Shown piece after piece: positions 1 through 7,042 of a stretch of DNA of 64,000 nt. Made by a program: the position numbers and the translations under genes. Each line of letters begins with the position of its first letter. The stretch's first letter is position 1. This DNA is from Methanobacteriota archaeon (GTDB taxonomy: Archaea > Thermoplasmatota > Poseidoniia > MGIII > CG-Epi1). Below the pieces are notes generated by a model that was not told the DNA's origin, did no database searches, and saw nothing but the letters and a program-made list of their open reading frames with translations. The stretch covers positions 1-64,000 of the forward strand of contig JAPOKN010000001.1 in the NCBI GenBank assembly GCA_029977605.1, written 5' to 3'.

Positions 1-19
1 CAGCTGAATTAGCTAAGTA

Positions 20-487
20 ATGACAAATTACTGGTTAATGAAAAGTGAGCCACACGTTTACTCATTCGATGAGTTAATCAAAGACGGAAGTACTTACTGG
101 GATGGAGTACGTAATTATCAAGCTCGAAACTTCATGAGAGATAAAATGAAGATAGGAGATTTAGTTTTGTACTATCATTCCAATACCAAACCACCTCATA
201 TTGCAGGTATAGCCAGGATCTGCAAGGAATCTTATCCTGACTTCACTCAGTTCGATAAGAAATCAAAATATTACGACCCTAAAGCCACAGAAGAGGTTCC
301 TAGATGGTTCTTGGTAGATATGGAGCCAGTTTCTAAGTTTGATGAAATAGTTTCTCTAGATCAATTGAAGGAAAATGACAGCTTAGATGGGATGCTAGTA
401 ATCAAGAGAGGCCAGAGATTATCAGTTCAGCCCGTTGAAAAAATTCATTTTGATGAAGTCTGTAAGATGGCTAACGCAAAAATATAA
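20..487 (+). CDS. EVE domain protein (THYN1-like)
   Basis: The whole 155-residue protein reads as one EVE domain, the PUA-like fold that binds modified bases in RNA or DNA. It opens with the family hallmark NYWLMKSEP, and has the WDGVRNYQARN stretch and the GDLVLYYHS turn in the expected order. Length matches stand-alone EVE proteins such as thymocyte nuclear protein 1. The usual role inferred for the family is recognition of modified nucleotides; the substrate is not visible here. The ATG at 20 is the natural start because the hallmark lies right after it. No operon partner is visible: the next 500 nt downstream carry no gene. Confidence 0.9.
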   Translation: MTNYWLMKSEPHVYSFDELIKDGSTYWDGVRNYQARNFMRDKMKIGDLVLYYHSNTKPPHIAGIARICKESYPDFTQFDKKSKYYDPKATEEVPRWFLVDMEPVSKFDEIVSLDQLKENDSLDGMLVIKRGQRLSVQPVEKIHFDEVCKMANAKI

Positions 488-581
488 AAAGTTAGTAAAA
501 AAACACGTCCAATTTAGTTAAATTTATGTTTTTGCGCTCATCATATTTAAGTGTATCTGATAAGCAGTATATACACCCCCT

Positions 582-658
582 GCGTATTCTAAGTTCCCGC
601 AATCTGGGAAACATATCTCTCGGGGTATGAAGCCAACTCAAGGGTAGTGGGAATACGC
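582..658. repeat. Inverted repeat GCGTATTC/GAATACGC
   Basis: GCGTATTC at 582-589 pairs with GAATACGC at 651-658, enclosing 61 nt that contain the first GGGAAAC copy (606-612). A neighbouring CCC (596-598) can pair with GGG (649-651) only if bases are bulged. This could be the closing stem of an RNA, or a cruciform-like element at the left edge of the repeat array. Confidence 0.35.
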
Positions 659-664
659 CTAGAA

Positions 665-834
665 GGAAACAACTTGGGAAACTAAGGGGAAACAATCTTA
701 GAATGTAAAACGGGAAACAACCGGGACACCGGAGGAAACAAATTTTACGGGAAAAGAAGGAAACAATTTAAAACCTAAGGGGAAACAATCTAAGCACGCA
801 AGCCAGGAAACAAGTAAGATGTTACGGGAAACAA
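665..834 (+). repeat. Iteron-like array, eight GGAAACAA direct repeats
   Basis: GGAAACAA occurs at 665, 688, 713, 734, 759, 781, 806 and 827, all on the plus strand. Start-to-start spacings are 23, 25, 21, 25, 22, 25 and 21 nt, so they alternate between about 21-23 and 25 nt, near two helical turns. Several copies are preceded by extra G residues (for example 686-695 and 779-788). Weaker copies sit at 606 (GGGAAACA), 676 (GGGAAACT) and 749 (GGGAAAA). The sequence between copies is not conserved. The GGAAAC core matches the half-site of archaeal ORB/mini-ORB elements. Same-face, same-orientation spacing argues for cooperative protein binding to DNA. Confidence 0.75.
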
Positions 835-856
835 AACTTGTACGCCGGATGAGGAA

Positions 857-874
857 CCTGATCTTAGGATCAGG
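857..874. other. Perfect 7-bp hairpin with TTAG loop
   Basis: CCTGATC (857-863) and GATCAGG (868-874) are exactly complementary around a TTAG loop. It lies 23 nt after the last GGAAACAA copy. It may be a structural part of the candidate origin or of an RNA. A 5-bp hairpin with the same TTAG loop occurs in the leader of the pilin gene near 18628. Confidence 0.5.
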
Positions 875-960
875 CCCCAAATCCACCCCGGGTGCAGCAA
901 TGTCAACTGACGCGAGAAGGTCGACAGAACTGTGCCCACTTTAATTTTGGGCGAATGATT

Positions 961-991
961 ATCTGTTCATTGCTATATATATCGAACGGAT
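961..991. repeat. Imperfect inverted repeat around an ATATATAT run
   Basis: ATCTGTTC (961-968) and GAACGGAT (984-991) are complementary except at one position and flank the run TATATATAT (974-982). It lies 12 nt beyond the stop of the small minus-strand gene at 1003-1170. It could be an operator, an easily melted element of an origin, or a weak transcription end for the minus gene. Confidence 0.35.
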
Positions 992-1002
992 GATCTAGTA
1001 GC

Positions 1003-1170
1003 CTATTTTTTTTTCTTGTTGATGTAGATATCGTAAAGCCTTAGGCAGCGTTTACAAGTCACACTATCAAATCTTGTTGACTTTATTGTTAAAAATTCTT
1101 GTTCAGTTGTATTATGTCCGCACATAGTAACGCAGTGCAGATCAATTGAAGGTAGATGTCTTTTTCTCAT
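1003..1170 (-). CDS. Tiny zinc-binding protein, paralogue 1
   Basis: A 55-residue basic protein starting MRKRHLPSID and ending in a lysine run. It carries MCGHNTTEQEF followed about 15 residues later by VTCKRCLRLY, a C-x-H plus C-x2-C arrangement that suggests one bound zinc. The same two motifs in the same order, and a shared MRxRH start, occur in the neighbouring gene at 1253-1459, which is good evidence that both are real and arose by tandem duplication. Small VTCxRC proteins of this kind are known in phages and archaea, but I do not recognise a function. The 13-bp motif TAGTGCCTAAAAA lies 50 nt upstream of its start. Confidence 0.7.
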   Translation of the reverse strand: MRKRHLPSIDLHCVTMCGHNTTEQEFLTIKSTRFDSVTCKRCLRLYDIYINKKKK

Positions 1171-1220
1171 AATACTAGGTTGGCATACTAGATGGCTACA
1201 GGACGCAGGCAGCCACCTAG

Positions 1221-1233
1221 TAGTGCCTAAAAA
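1221..1233. promoter_or_regulatory. Shared upstream motif TAGTGCCTAAAAA
   Basis: This 13-mer is repeated exactly at 1500-1512. The copies lie about 50 and 40 nt upstream of the two paralogous small zinc-protein genes, so they look like a duplicated operator or promoter element. Confidence 0.45.
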
Positions 1234-1252
1234 CTGCAGCTTAACTCTAAAG

Positions 1253-1459
1253 TTAGGCTTTAGCTTTCAAAAGGTGTGTGTTAGATTCAATTTTGATCTC
1301 ATTTTTGTCCAGATATGCCTGGTAAAGATTTAAACATCTTTTACATGTTACATCTTTATCCACAAACATTTTCATTCTCCTGAACTCTTGCTCGGTGGCA
1401 CTGTGTCCACAAAGGGTTAGTTTGTCATGTGTGAAAGATACCATGTGTCTTCTTCTCAT
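1253..1459 (-). CDS. Tiny zinc-binding protein, paralogue 2
   Basis: A 68-residue basic protein beginning MRRRHMVSF, with LCGHSATEQEF and then VTCKRCLNLYQAY. It aligns over most of its length with the 55-residue protein just downstream (1003-1170); the C-terminal tail after the CxxC motif is longer here. The conserved Cys-x-His and Cys-x2-Cys pairs suggest a single zinc site. On the minus strand a CCTTATATAC box lies at 1490-1481, about 22 nt before the ATG, so the transcript is probably leaderless. The role is unknown; position between the repeat array and the flavodoxin gene is the only context. Confidence 0.7.
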   Translation of the reverse strand: MRRRHMVSFTHDKLTLCGHSATEQEFRRMKMFVDKDVTCKRCLNLYQAYLDKNEIKIESNTHLLKAKA

Positions 1460-1480
1460 ATCTAAACTATAATCTTATTA

Positions 1481-1490
1481 GTATATAAGG
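1481..1490 (-). promoter_or_regulatory. TATA box of the small zinc-protein gene
   Basis: The minus strand reads CCTTATATAC, ending 22 nt before the ATG at 1459. This spacing fits an archaeal leaderless promoter. The TAGTGCCTAAAAA copy (1500-1512) abuts it upstream. Confidence 0.5.
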
Positions 1491-1499
1491 AAGCTACTT

Positions 1500-1543
1500 T
1501 AGTGCCTAAAAATCTAAGCACAAAGTACGTATATTAGGCACTA
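1500..1543. promoter_or_regulatory. Inverted pair of AGTGCCTAA motifs between divergent genes
   Basis: TAGTGCCTAA at 1500-1509 and its exact reverse complement TTAGGCACTA at 1534-1543 are separated by 24 bp. The pair lies between the minus-strand zinc-protein gene (start 1459) and the plus-strand flavodoxin gene (start 1606), so it could be an operator for both. The stretch ATATTAGGCACT (1531-1542) recurs exactly at 26690-26701, ahead of the respiratory operon that carries the flavodoxin paralogue. Confidence 0.45.
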
Positions 1544-1605
1544 ACTAGTGACAAAAGTTAGTCCCGTGCAATACCTTTATTACTATTAGTTTTGAATAAT
1601 AAGTA

Positions 1606-2403
1606 ATGTCTGAAGTTGATGTAAAAACATTTGCAACAGAAGGAAACCGTGATCTACACATATTGTATGGCTCACAAAGCGGAAATTCTGAAGGCTTAGC
1701 TGAGAAATGGCAGAAAGAAGCTACAAAGTATGGTTTGACTCCTACAGTTCATGACATGGATGGCTTTGATATTAATTCAATGTCAGGAATGTCCAGAGTG
1801 ATGATTGTGTGTTCTACTTGGGGTGAGGGTGAAATGCCTGACAATGCAGAGGAACTATACGAAGCTGCGGTAGGCGTAGGTAAAATATTGACCAACACTC
1901 ATTTTTCAATTTGTGCACTTGGAGATACAGGTTATGATTTATTCTGTCAATCTGGAAAAGATTGGGATAAAACCATGGAAGACATGGGTGGCTCTAGAAT
2001 TCATGACAGAGTTGATTGTGACGTAGATTTTGAAGATCCTGCAGAACAATGGATGAATGGTGCTATGTCAAAACTAGCTTGTGTAGATGGTGACGGTGCA
2101 TTTCAATCTAACTTAGTTGAAGATATGGTCGCTTTCTCCTCTGGTAATGAAGTAGAAGCTGATCCTGAGCCAGCTGCTGAGGCAGGCATTCCACAGGTTG
2201 TAGCAATGGGTATTCCTCAAGGCGCAATCGCACAGGTAGTACAAAGGCCGCATCAATACTCAGGGTACAAACAAAATTCGTATTGTGTTAAATGTGGGAA
2301 ATATTGCTTCCATTGGCATGGAGCTTCTCCTAATAATCCTGATCTATATCCAGATTATGAATGTAGAGAATGTGGATATGTTAGGAAAATGAAGATAGCT
2401 TGA
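1606..2403 (+). CDS. Flavodoxin domain fused to a zinc ribbon
   Basis: Residues 1-170 are a flavodoxin domain with the FMN phosphate loop YGSQSGNSE (21-29), the CSTWGEGEMPDNA loop and the ALGDTGYD loop, in the style of the FMN domain of sulfite and P450 reductases. After a low-complexity Ala/Glu/Pro linker the C-terminus is a zinc ribbon with C227-x2-C230 and C253-x2-C256. The flavodoxin part is nearly identical to that of the gene at 20945-21934, differing at roughly 14 places by eye, but there the C-terminus is a 2x[4Fe-4S] ferredoxin. It is probably a one- or two-electron carrier related to the respiratory operon; the zinc ribbon may serve docking. The downstream gene overlaps by 4 nt. Confidence 0.8.
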   Translation: MSEVDVKTFATEGNRDLHILYGSQSGNSEGLAEKWQKEATKYGLTPTVHDMDGFDINSMSGMSRVMIVCSTWGEGEMPDNAEELYEAAVGVGKILTNTHFSICALGDTGYDLFCQSGKDWDKTMEDMGGSRIHDRVDCDVDFEDPAEQWMNGAMSKLACVDGDGAFQSNLVEDMVAFSSGNEVEADPEPAAEAGIPQVVAMGIPQGAIAQVVQRPHQYSGYKQNSYCVKCGKYCFHWHGASPNNPDLYPDYECRECGYVRKMKIA

Positions 2404-3350
2404 TTGATAAAAAATATATTGAAGATAGAAAAGAATTCTTCTCAGTACTTTTTGTTATCAGCGTTATTTTTGTAATTTATGCACTAGCATATCTATTAAA
2501 CGATTCCAACTGGTCTAATACAACAGCTTCAGGTTATTGTGAGAGAGTAAGAGACTCTTGGATTCGTGAACCTACAAATACAATTTCTAATTTAGCATTT
2601 GTTTTTGTTGGAATGTACATTCTTTGGTTAGCTCAATATGATCCTCTAGACGGTAAGCCATCACTTTCGAATAGAAGTTGGTTTCTCATTATGTATGCTA
2701 TCTCATGCGTAGCCGTTGGAATGGGTAGTTTTGCTATGCATGGCTTTAACACAGGATGGGGAGGTTGGTTAGATGTAACTGGAATGATAATGTATATTTC
2801 TATGCCAGTTTTCTATAATTTCTCTAGATTCCTAAGGTGGACGGAGACAGAATTTATTTCTTATTACTTGATTTCAAATTTTATTTTCGCAATATTACTA
2901 TGGCAATACAGCCTACTTACATTCCTTTGGGGAGCTTTAATCGGTATTTGGCTATCACAAGAATTAGCGCTAAAATATCAGAAACAACCTCATATCATTT
3001 TCTTAGTCCCTACTTCAATTATTATGTTTTTGTATCTCTACACTTCACCAAACAAAACACCGATTGACTTTGTCATAGATGAAATTGAAGGAATTTTACT
3101 TTGGGCAGCTCTAGCTTATTTCTTGTATAGAATTGAAGATATCAAGCTAGAAAGAACTCATACGCCTTATTTTTGGGCTGGATTTGCAGCATACGGTCTT
3201 GCTACAATAATTTGGCAACCAAGTAAAACTGATGGCGTCTTGTGTGATCCAGATTCATTAGTCCAAGGCCATGCAATATGGCATCTTCTTGGAGCAGTAG
3301 CTATGTGGTGTTTCTACAAGTATTTTAGAACAGAAATAGATAGCTATTGA
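2400..3350 (+). CDS. Ceramidase-family (CREST) membrane hydrolase
   Basis: A 316-residue protein with about seven hydrophobic segments. It shows the family features in order: GYCERVRDSWIREPTNTISN (residues 45-64), the Ser110/His114/Asp125 motif in GSFAMHGFNTGWGGWLD, and a late H291-x3-H295 pair. In alkaline ceramidases these Ser, Asp and three His residues form the zinc site. The likely chemistry is zinc-dependent amide hydrolysis in the membrane. Archaeal membranes are not known to contain ceramide, so the substrate is open. The start is TTG overlapping the stop of the flavodoxin gene by 4 nt, so the two are likely co-transcribed. Confidence 0.8.
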   Translation: MIDKKYIEDRKEFFSVLFVISVIFVIYALAYLLNDSNWSNTTASGYCERVRDSWIREPTNTISNLAFVFVGMYILWLAQYDPLDGKPSLSNRSWFLIMYAISCVAVGMGSFAMHGFNTGWGGWLDVTGMIMYISMPVFYNFSRFLRWTETEFISYYLISNFIFAILLWQYSLLTFLWGALIGIWLSQELALKYQKQPHIIFLVPTSIIMFLYLYTSPNKTPIDFVIDEIEGILLWAALAYFLYRIEDIKLERTHTPYFWAGFAAYGLATIIWQPSKTDGVLCDPDSLVQGHAIWHLLGAVAMWCFYKYFRTEIDSY

Positions 3351-5992
3351 GCTTCGTAAGTGATAATCCACATGCGTAATTTAATTTCTGGTAAGTAACC
3401 GTCAGGATCGTTTACAGTTGGATTATATTCGTCACCTTGGTATAATCCTCTATAACTTAATTCATTAGTTCCCACATTTGATTCACTGGTAATGTCAATT
3501 CTATTGTATTCAACATCTTGTCCAGGACACCATCCAGCTCTTCCGTATACCCATGTTCCATATTGGTTAGCTGATACGCCCTCGTTTACTCGATCATAGC
3601 AGCCGTAAGGAGTGCCTCCATTTGGATGTTCAAGTAAGCCTAAAGTATCTCCATTCACAGTAAACTCGTGCTGATGGTTACAGAATTCAGCACAGTTTTC
3701 ATCAGTACTGCTGTGGCCATGTCCCGTAAAAAATGTCACAATTTCAACTCTCTCTGTACTTTCAGAAACATCGTATTCAAACGGATTTTCACTTCCAAAA
3801 ATATCATTGTATTCTAAGTTAAACTTTCTTGTTGCTCCGGCTAAATACTCTGCACCTACTGGAGTGTATTCTTTATTTTCATTCCAGAAAAATAATTTTA
3901 CAGTAAGACCATATGCATTTGGCTGCCAATAATTAAATTCATTAATATCTTCATTTTTGAGAACTCCCAGCATTGGACTAACATCTGAGATATATCTTCC
4001 TTCTCTATTATACGCAGTTATGTATCTTCCGATCTCAGCTTTCCAAACTCTATTCCATTTCCCTTCACACCTAGCTGAAGTATCTTCGTCTCCAGCATCC
4101 CAGCGGTGTCCAGCAGCTTCACATAATTCCTGAGTTGCGTATTCGGATAATACTTCACCGATACATTCTTCATAAATTGTAAATTCAGTTAAAGAACATT
4201 CAGAACTGTAAGCATTTAGATATCCTATGAAATCCCATTCATTACATCCTTTGTGATCTTGACAGGCCTCGTAAGTGTAAACAGCAAATGAATCAAACTG
4301 CTCTAGATTATCTGGCATTTCTACGTTACGTACGCTTGTGCCTCCTCCCCATCCACCGCCATGTGTATTGGATTCCCCTTGATTCCATTCAAAAATGGTT
4401 ACAGATTCACCTTTGATACAATTCTGAGGAGCAAAATTCCTTTCGTGGCATGGAGTACTAGTGTGATATTCCATCGCAGCCAATTCTCTTTCTAAACCAA
4501 ATTCAAAATTTAGATAAATTGGTTCGTTTGCAATAAAGTGAAATCTATACCAACTAAAATTCTGATTAAAATTCAAATCCCAGAAACTTCCTACTTCTTG
4601 CCAGCGTTGTAACCTATCTATGCAAAACCATGCAGGCGATTCTTTCTCTTCTATGAAATCAGCAATACTTCCATCAAGGAAATTTGCGTCCATTGCTATG
4701 TAATGAACTCTATCACTCCAATGTTCTCTATCTTCCTCACTCATACCAGCTAGAGCTGCATTAACTCTTCCAGACATGTAGCTGACATCTCCCATCCATC
4801 CACCATCGCGGTAGGAACCAAAGAAGTAATGAACATTATCAGGAGATTTTTCAAACATCAGGCTTAGTTCTGTTGCTTGACCAACAGGATTTGCGGAATT
4901 CCAAGTTATTACACTATCAGGATTTAGAGGGTTGTAAATCACAAAAACATAATTATTTTTTCCATTCCATTCGTTCTTAAATTCCCAATTATTTGTAAGA
5001 TTTAAATTTTCATCAATGGGTTGAGGAACTGTGAAATCATCTACAGTACCCATATAGGAATTGGAAAATGGTCCATTATTCCACGGAATTGGTTTCTCAA
5101 AGTAAGAGCATCCACTATCATCTACTTCCTCACCATAAAGGAAAGGCCCATCCGGACATTGATCGCCATCTGAACATAAACCATCACCATCAGAGTCTCC
5201 AGTAGAATCATTTCCCCAACAAATATCTAGTAAATCTACAATTCCATCTCCGTCAGTGTCTCTTTGGGATGCAGAGCAACCTTCTTCGTTAGGAATTTCA
5301 TTCATAGGAGTTTCATCACAATTATCGTATCTATCTTCTATTCCATCATTATCATCATCATCATCTTCAGTATTATCTTTACATCCATCCATATCCCAAT
5401 CATCAGAGCCTCCAGCTTCCCAGTCAGGAGTGCCTCTTGGACATTGGTCAACAGTATTATTCATTCCATCATTATCCATGTCCGTATCAACCCCGTCAGG
5501 AATCCCATCCTTATCATAGTCCAATGGCTTTGAAGAAGGACTTCTAGGATTAGTGCCAAGACTTAGTTCTAGAGTATTATTGTAACCGTCACCATCTATG
5601 TCATCATCAATTTCTAAAGAGGTACTACAATTATCTTTAACTGAATCAGGTTTTCCGTCACCATCCATGTCTTTTGTTGCACATTCATCATAAGGAAACT
5701 TATCTCCGTTATCACCTACTCCATCGCCATCAGAATCCTTCCATTCATTAGGATCATTTGGAAATGCATCATTATTATTATCATAACCATCATTATCAGA
5801 ATCTAAATTTGAAGGTCCAGCATCTTGATTATCTGAATTATCATTGTAGTCATAGTAATTGTCATTATTTGATTCATCATCATTGCTCGAGTTACTGACT
5901 TCATCCTCGAGACATCCACTTGTCGAAACTATAGAAAATAAAAATAGAAAAATCATCACAAACGAGCTACTTTTCCTTTCCATCGTTTTCAT
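3344..5992 (-). CDS. Acidic calcium-repeat lipoprotein with PNGase F-like C-terminus
   Basis: An 882-residue exported protein. A hydrophobic signal ends at a lipobox-like STSGC with Cys27, so it is probably a lipoprotein. Residues 45-310 are Asp/Asn-rich thrombospondin type 3-like repeats (DxDxDGxxD) that would bind calcium. The rest resembles peptide-N-glycosidase F and its C-terminal domain: late motifs include FTGHGHSSTDENCAEFC and GTWVYGRAGWCPG. PNGase F releases N-glycans from Asn; the activity here is inferred from resemblance only and I could not map the catalytic acids. It is convergent with the ceramidase gene, overlapping 7 nt at the ends. A carbohydrate- or copper-binding jelly roll is the alternative. 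Confidence 0.65.
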   Translation of the reverse strand: MKTMERKSSSFVMIFLFLFSIVSTSGCLEDEVSNSSNDDESNNDNYYDYNDNSDNQDAGPSNLDSDNDGYDNNNDAFPNDPNEWKDSDGDGVGDNGDKFPYDECATKDMDGDGKPDSVKDNCSTSLEIDDDIDGDGYNNTLELSLGTNPRSPSSKPLDYDKDGIPDGVDTDMDNDGMNNTVDQCPRGTPDWEAGGSDDWDMDGCKDNTEDDDDDNDGIEDRYDNCDETPMNEIPNEEGCSASQRDTDGDGIVDLLDICWGNDSTGDSDGDGLCSDGDQCPDGPFLYGEEVDDSGCSYFEKPIPWNNGPFSNSYMGTVDDFTVPQPIDENLNLTNNWEFKNEWNGKNNYVFVIYNPLNPDSVITWNSANPVGQATELSLMFEKSPDNVHYFFGSYRDGGWMGDVSYMSGRVNAALAGMSEEDREHWSDRVHYIAMDANFLDGSIADFIEEKESPAWFCIDRLQRWQEVGSFWDLNFNQNFSWYRFHFIANEPIYLNFEFGLERELAAMEYHTSTPCHERNFAPQNCIKGESVTIFEWNQGESNTHGGGWGGGTSVRNVEMPDNLEQFDSFAVYTYEACQDHKGCNEWDFIGYLNAYSSECSLTEFTIYEECIGEVLSEYATQELCEAAGHRWDAGDEDTSARCEGKWNRVWKAEIGRYITAYNREGRYISDVSPMLGVLKNEDINEFNYWQPNAYGLTVKLFFWNENKEYTPVGAEYLAGATRKFNLEYNDIFGSENPFEYDVSESTERVEIVTFFTGHGHSSTDENCAEFCNHQHEFTVNGDTLGLLEHPNGGTPYGCYDRVNEGVSANQYGTWVYGRAGWCPGQDVEYNRIDITSESNVGTNELSYRGLYQGDEYNPTVNDPDGYLPEIKLRMWIITYEAQ

Positions 5993-6064
5993 TATTGTTC
6001 AGGTTACAAATAAACTTTGTTACCATCAAATCACATATTTAGTGGCACTTACTATCCAAAATAG

Positions 6065-6466
6065 ATGTCTGCACAAACAGCAAGAAAAGTAGCTCTTGCA
6101 TACTGGGGATTTTCTAAGAAAGCTAGTTCTAGAGCTAAGTCAGGAGTTGATATAGATATCATCAAGGGCAATGGTTCAGTTGATTTGACTGAACAAATTC
6201 CATCAATTCAGAAATTTGCAAAAGGAGTAGATAATTCATGGGAAGATTTTACAGGATATGTTGGAAAATATGGTAGAATCCCATTTGAAGCCTTAGTAGA
6301 TATTGCTGCAAAAGCTAAGAGCAGCAATGAAAACATTGGCAAATCAGACCTGGAAGAAGTTGAGAAATGGGCAAGACTATTGATTGATTCAAATTCAAAC
6401 TATTTCATTGCTCGTGCAAAGGATAAGGGAACCTTACTACAAGTCTTAATCAACACTAAAAACTAA
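6065..6466 (+). CDS. Conserved-looking hypothetical protein, 133 aa
   Basis: I do not recognise this protein. It is soluble, slightly basic at the N-terminus (TARKVALAYWGFSKKASSRAK) and mostly predicted helix, with no cysteines or membrane segments. Codon use matches its neighbours. It is divergent from the lipoprotein gene (start 5992) and lies 36 nt ahead of the cobalamin adenosyltransferase gene, though a separate AT-rich promoter lies between them. Confidence 0.6.
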   Translation: MSAQTARKVALAYWGFSKKASSRAKSGVDIDIIKGNGSVDLTEQIPSIQKFAKGVDNSWEDFTGYVGKYGRIPFEALVDIAAKAKSSNENIGKSDLEEVEKWARLLIDSNSNYFIARAKDKGTLLQVLINTKN

Positions 6467-6502
6467 TTCAAGCTTTATAATTCACACTATATTATCGTAA
6501 TT

Positions 6503-7042
6503 ATGAAGATTTATACCAGGGCTGGAGACGAAGGTCAAACAGGATTACTTTACGGCGATAGAGTTTCTAAAAACTCTGTACTTCCTGAAGCTTATGGAAC
6601 AGTTGATGAGGCTCAAGCGATATTGGGTTTGGTTCGAACAGAATGTGAGAAAGGAAGTGATTTAGAGGATAAAATAATTCATATTGAAAGAGATCTCTAT
6701 GTTTTAATGGCTGAATTAGCTACTGATCCCTCAAAGCATGATAAACTAAAACCAGGTAAAAGTAAAGTAAACGAAGAAATGATTAAATTCCTAGAAGATT
6801 TTATTGACGAAATTACAGCAAGCTTCGAATTACCAAAGGAGTTTGTATTGCCAGGTCAGAATCGAATTTCAGCATTACTCGATGTTTCAAGGACAGTAGT
6901 AAGAAGAGCTGAAAGACGCGCAATTAATTGCGGTATCGAAGAATCGTTGGCCGTAGCTTACCTTAACCGTCTGTCAGATTTACTCTGGGCCATGGCCCGT
7001 TGGCAAGAAGGCGAATCAATAACTTCCCGTTCAGTTAAATGA
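6503..7042 (+). CDS. pduO: Cob(I)alamin adenosyltransferase, PduO type
   Basis: Makes adenosylcobalamin from cob(I)alamin and ATP. The 179 residues match the PduO/MMAB family: the N-terminal nucleotide-binding motif YTRAGDEGQTGL (4-15), the GTVDEAQAILG helix (about 32-42), and the late signature SRTVVRRAERRA (about 129-140) with the conserved Arg and Glu. Length is normal. The next gene starts inside its stop (4-nt overlap), indicating co-transcription. No other cobalamin gene is in the window, so it may serve salvage for a B12 enzyme elsewhere. Confidence 0.92.
   Translation: MKIYTRAGDEGQTGLLYGDRVSKNSVLPEAYGTVDEAQAILGLVRTECEKGSDLEDKIIHIERDLYVLMAELATDPSKHDKLKPGKSKVNEEMIKFLEDFIDEITASFELPKEFVLPGQNRISALLDVSRTVVRRAERRAINCGIEESLAVAYLNRLSDLLWAMARWQEGESITSRSVK

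Larger units (their letters stand above)
488..1002. other. Gene-free region, candidate replication origin
   Basis: This is the only long gene-free stretch of the window. It starts AT-rich (about 488-560), carries a palindromic GTATATAC at 567-574, a short inverted repeat (582-658), an array of GGAAACAA repeats (665-834), a perfect hairpin (857-874) and an imperfect inverted repeat around an AT run (961-991). Known archaeal origin recognition boxes bound by Orc1/Cdc6 contain a GGAAAC core followed by A-rich and G-rich elements, so an origin is my preferred reading. No cdc6/orc1 gene lies in the window. Alternatives are a structured non-coding RNA or a binding array for another protein. Open frames on the minus strand here look like chance frames through the repeats. 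Confidence 0.4.

Noticed and set aside
606..834. CRISPR array
   Set aside because: Repeats are only 8 nt and the unit length is 21-25 nt, too short for spacers; no cas genes are near.
492..886. Two small minus-strand open frames
   Set aside because: They lie across the repeat array, have cysteine- and leucine-rich compositions typical of chance frames, and share no ribosome site or homologue in the window.
582..960. RNase P RNA or SRP 7S RNA
   Set aside because: GGTAGTGGGAATACGCC and ACAGAA recall short pieces of these RNAs, but the conserved GAGGAAAGTCC box of RNase P and the GGAAGGNAGCAGC-like loop of SRP helix 8 are absent.
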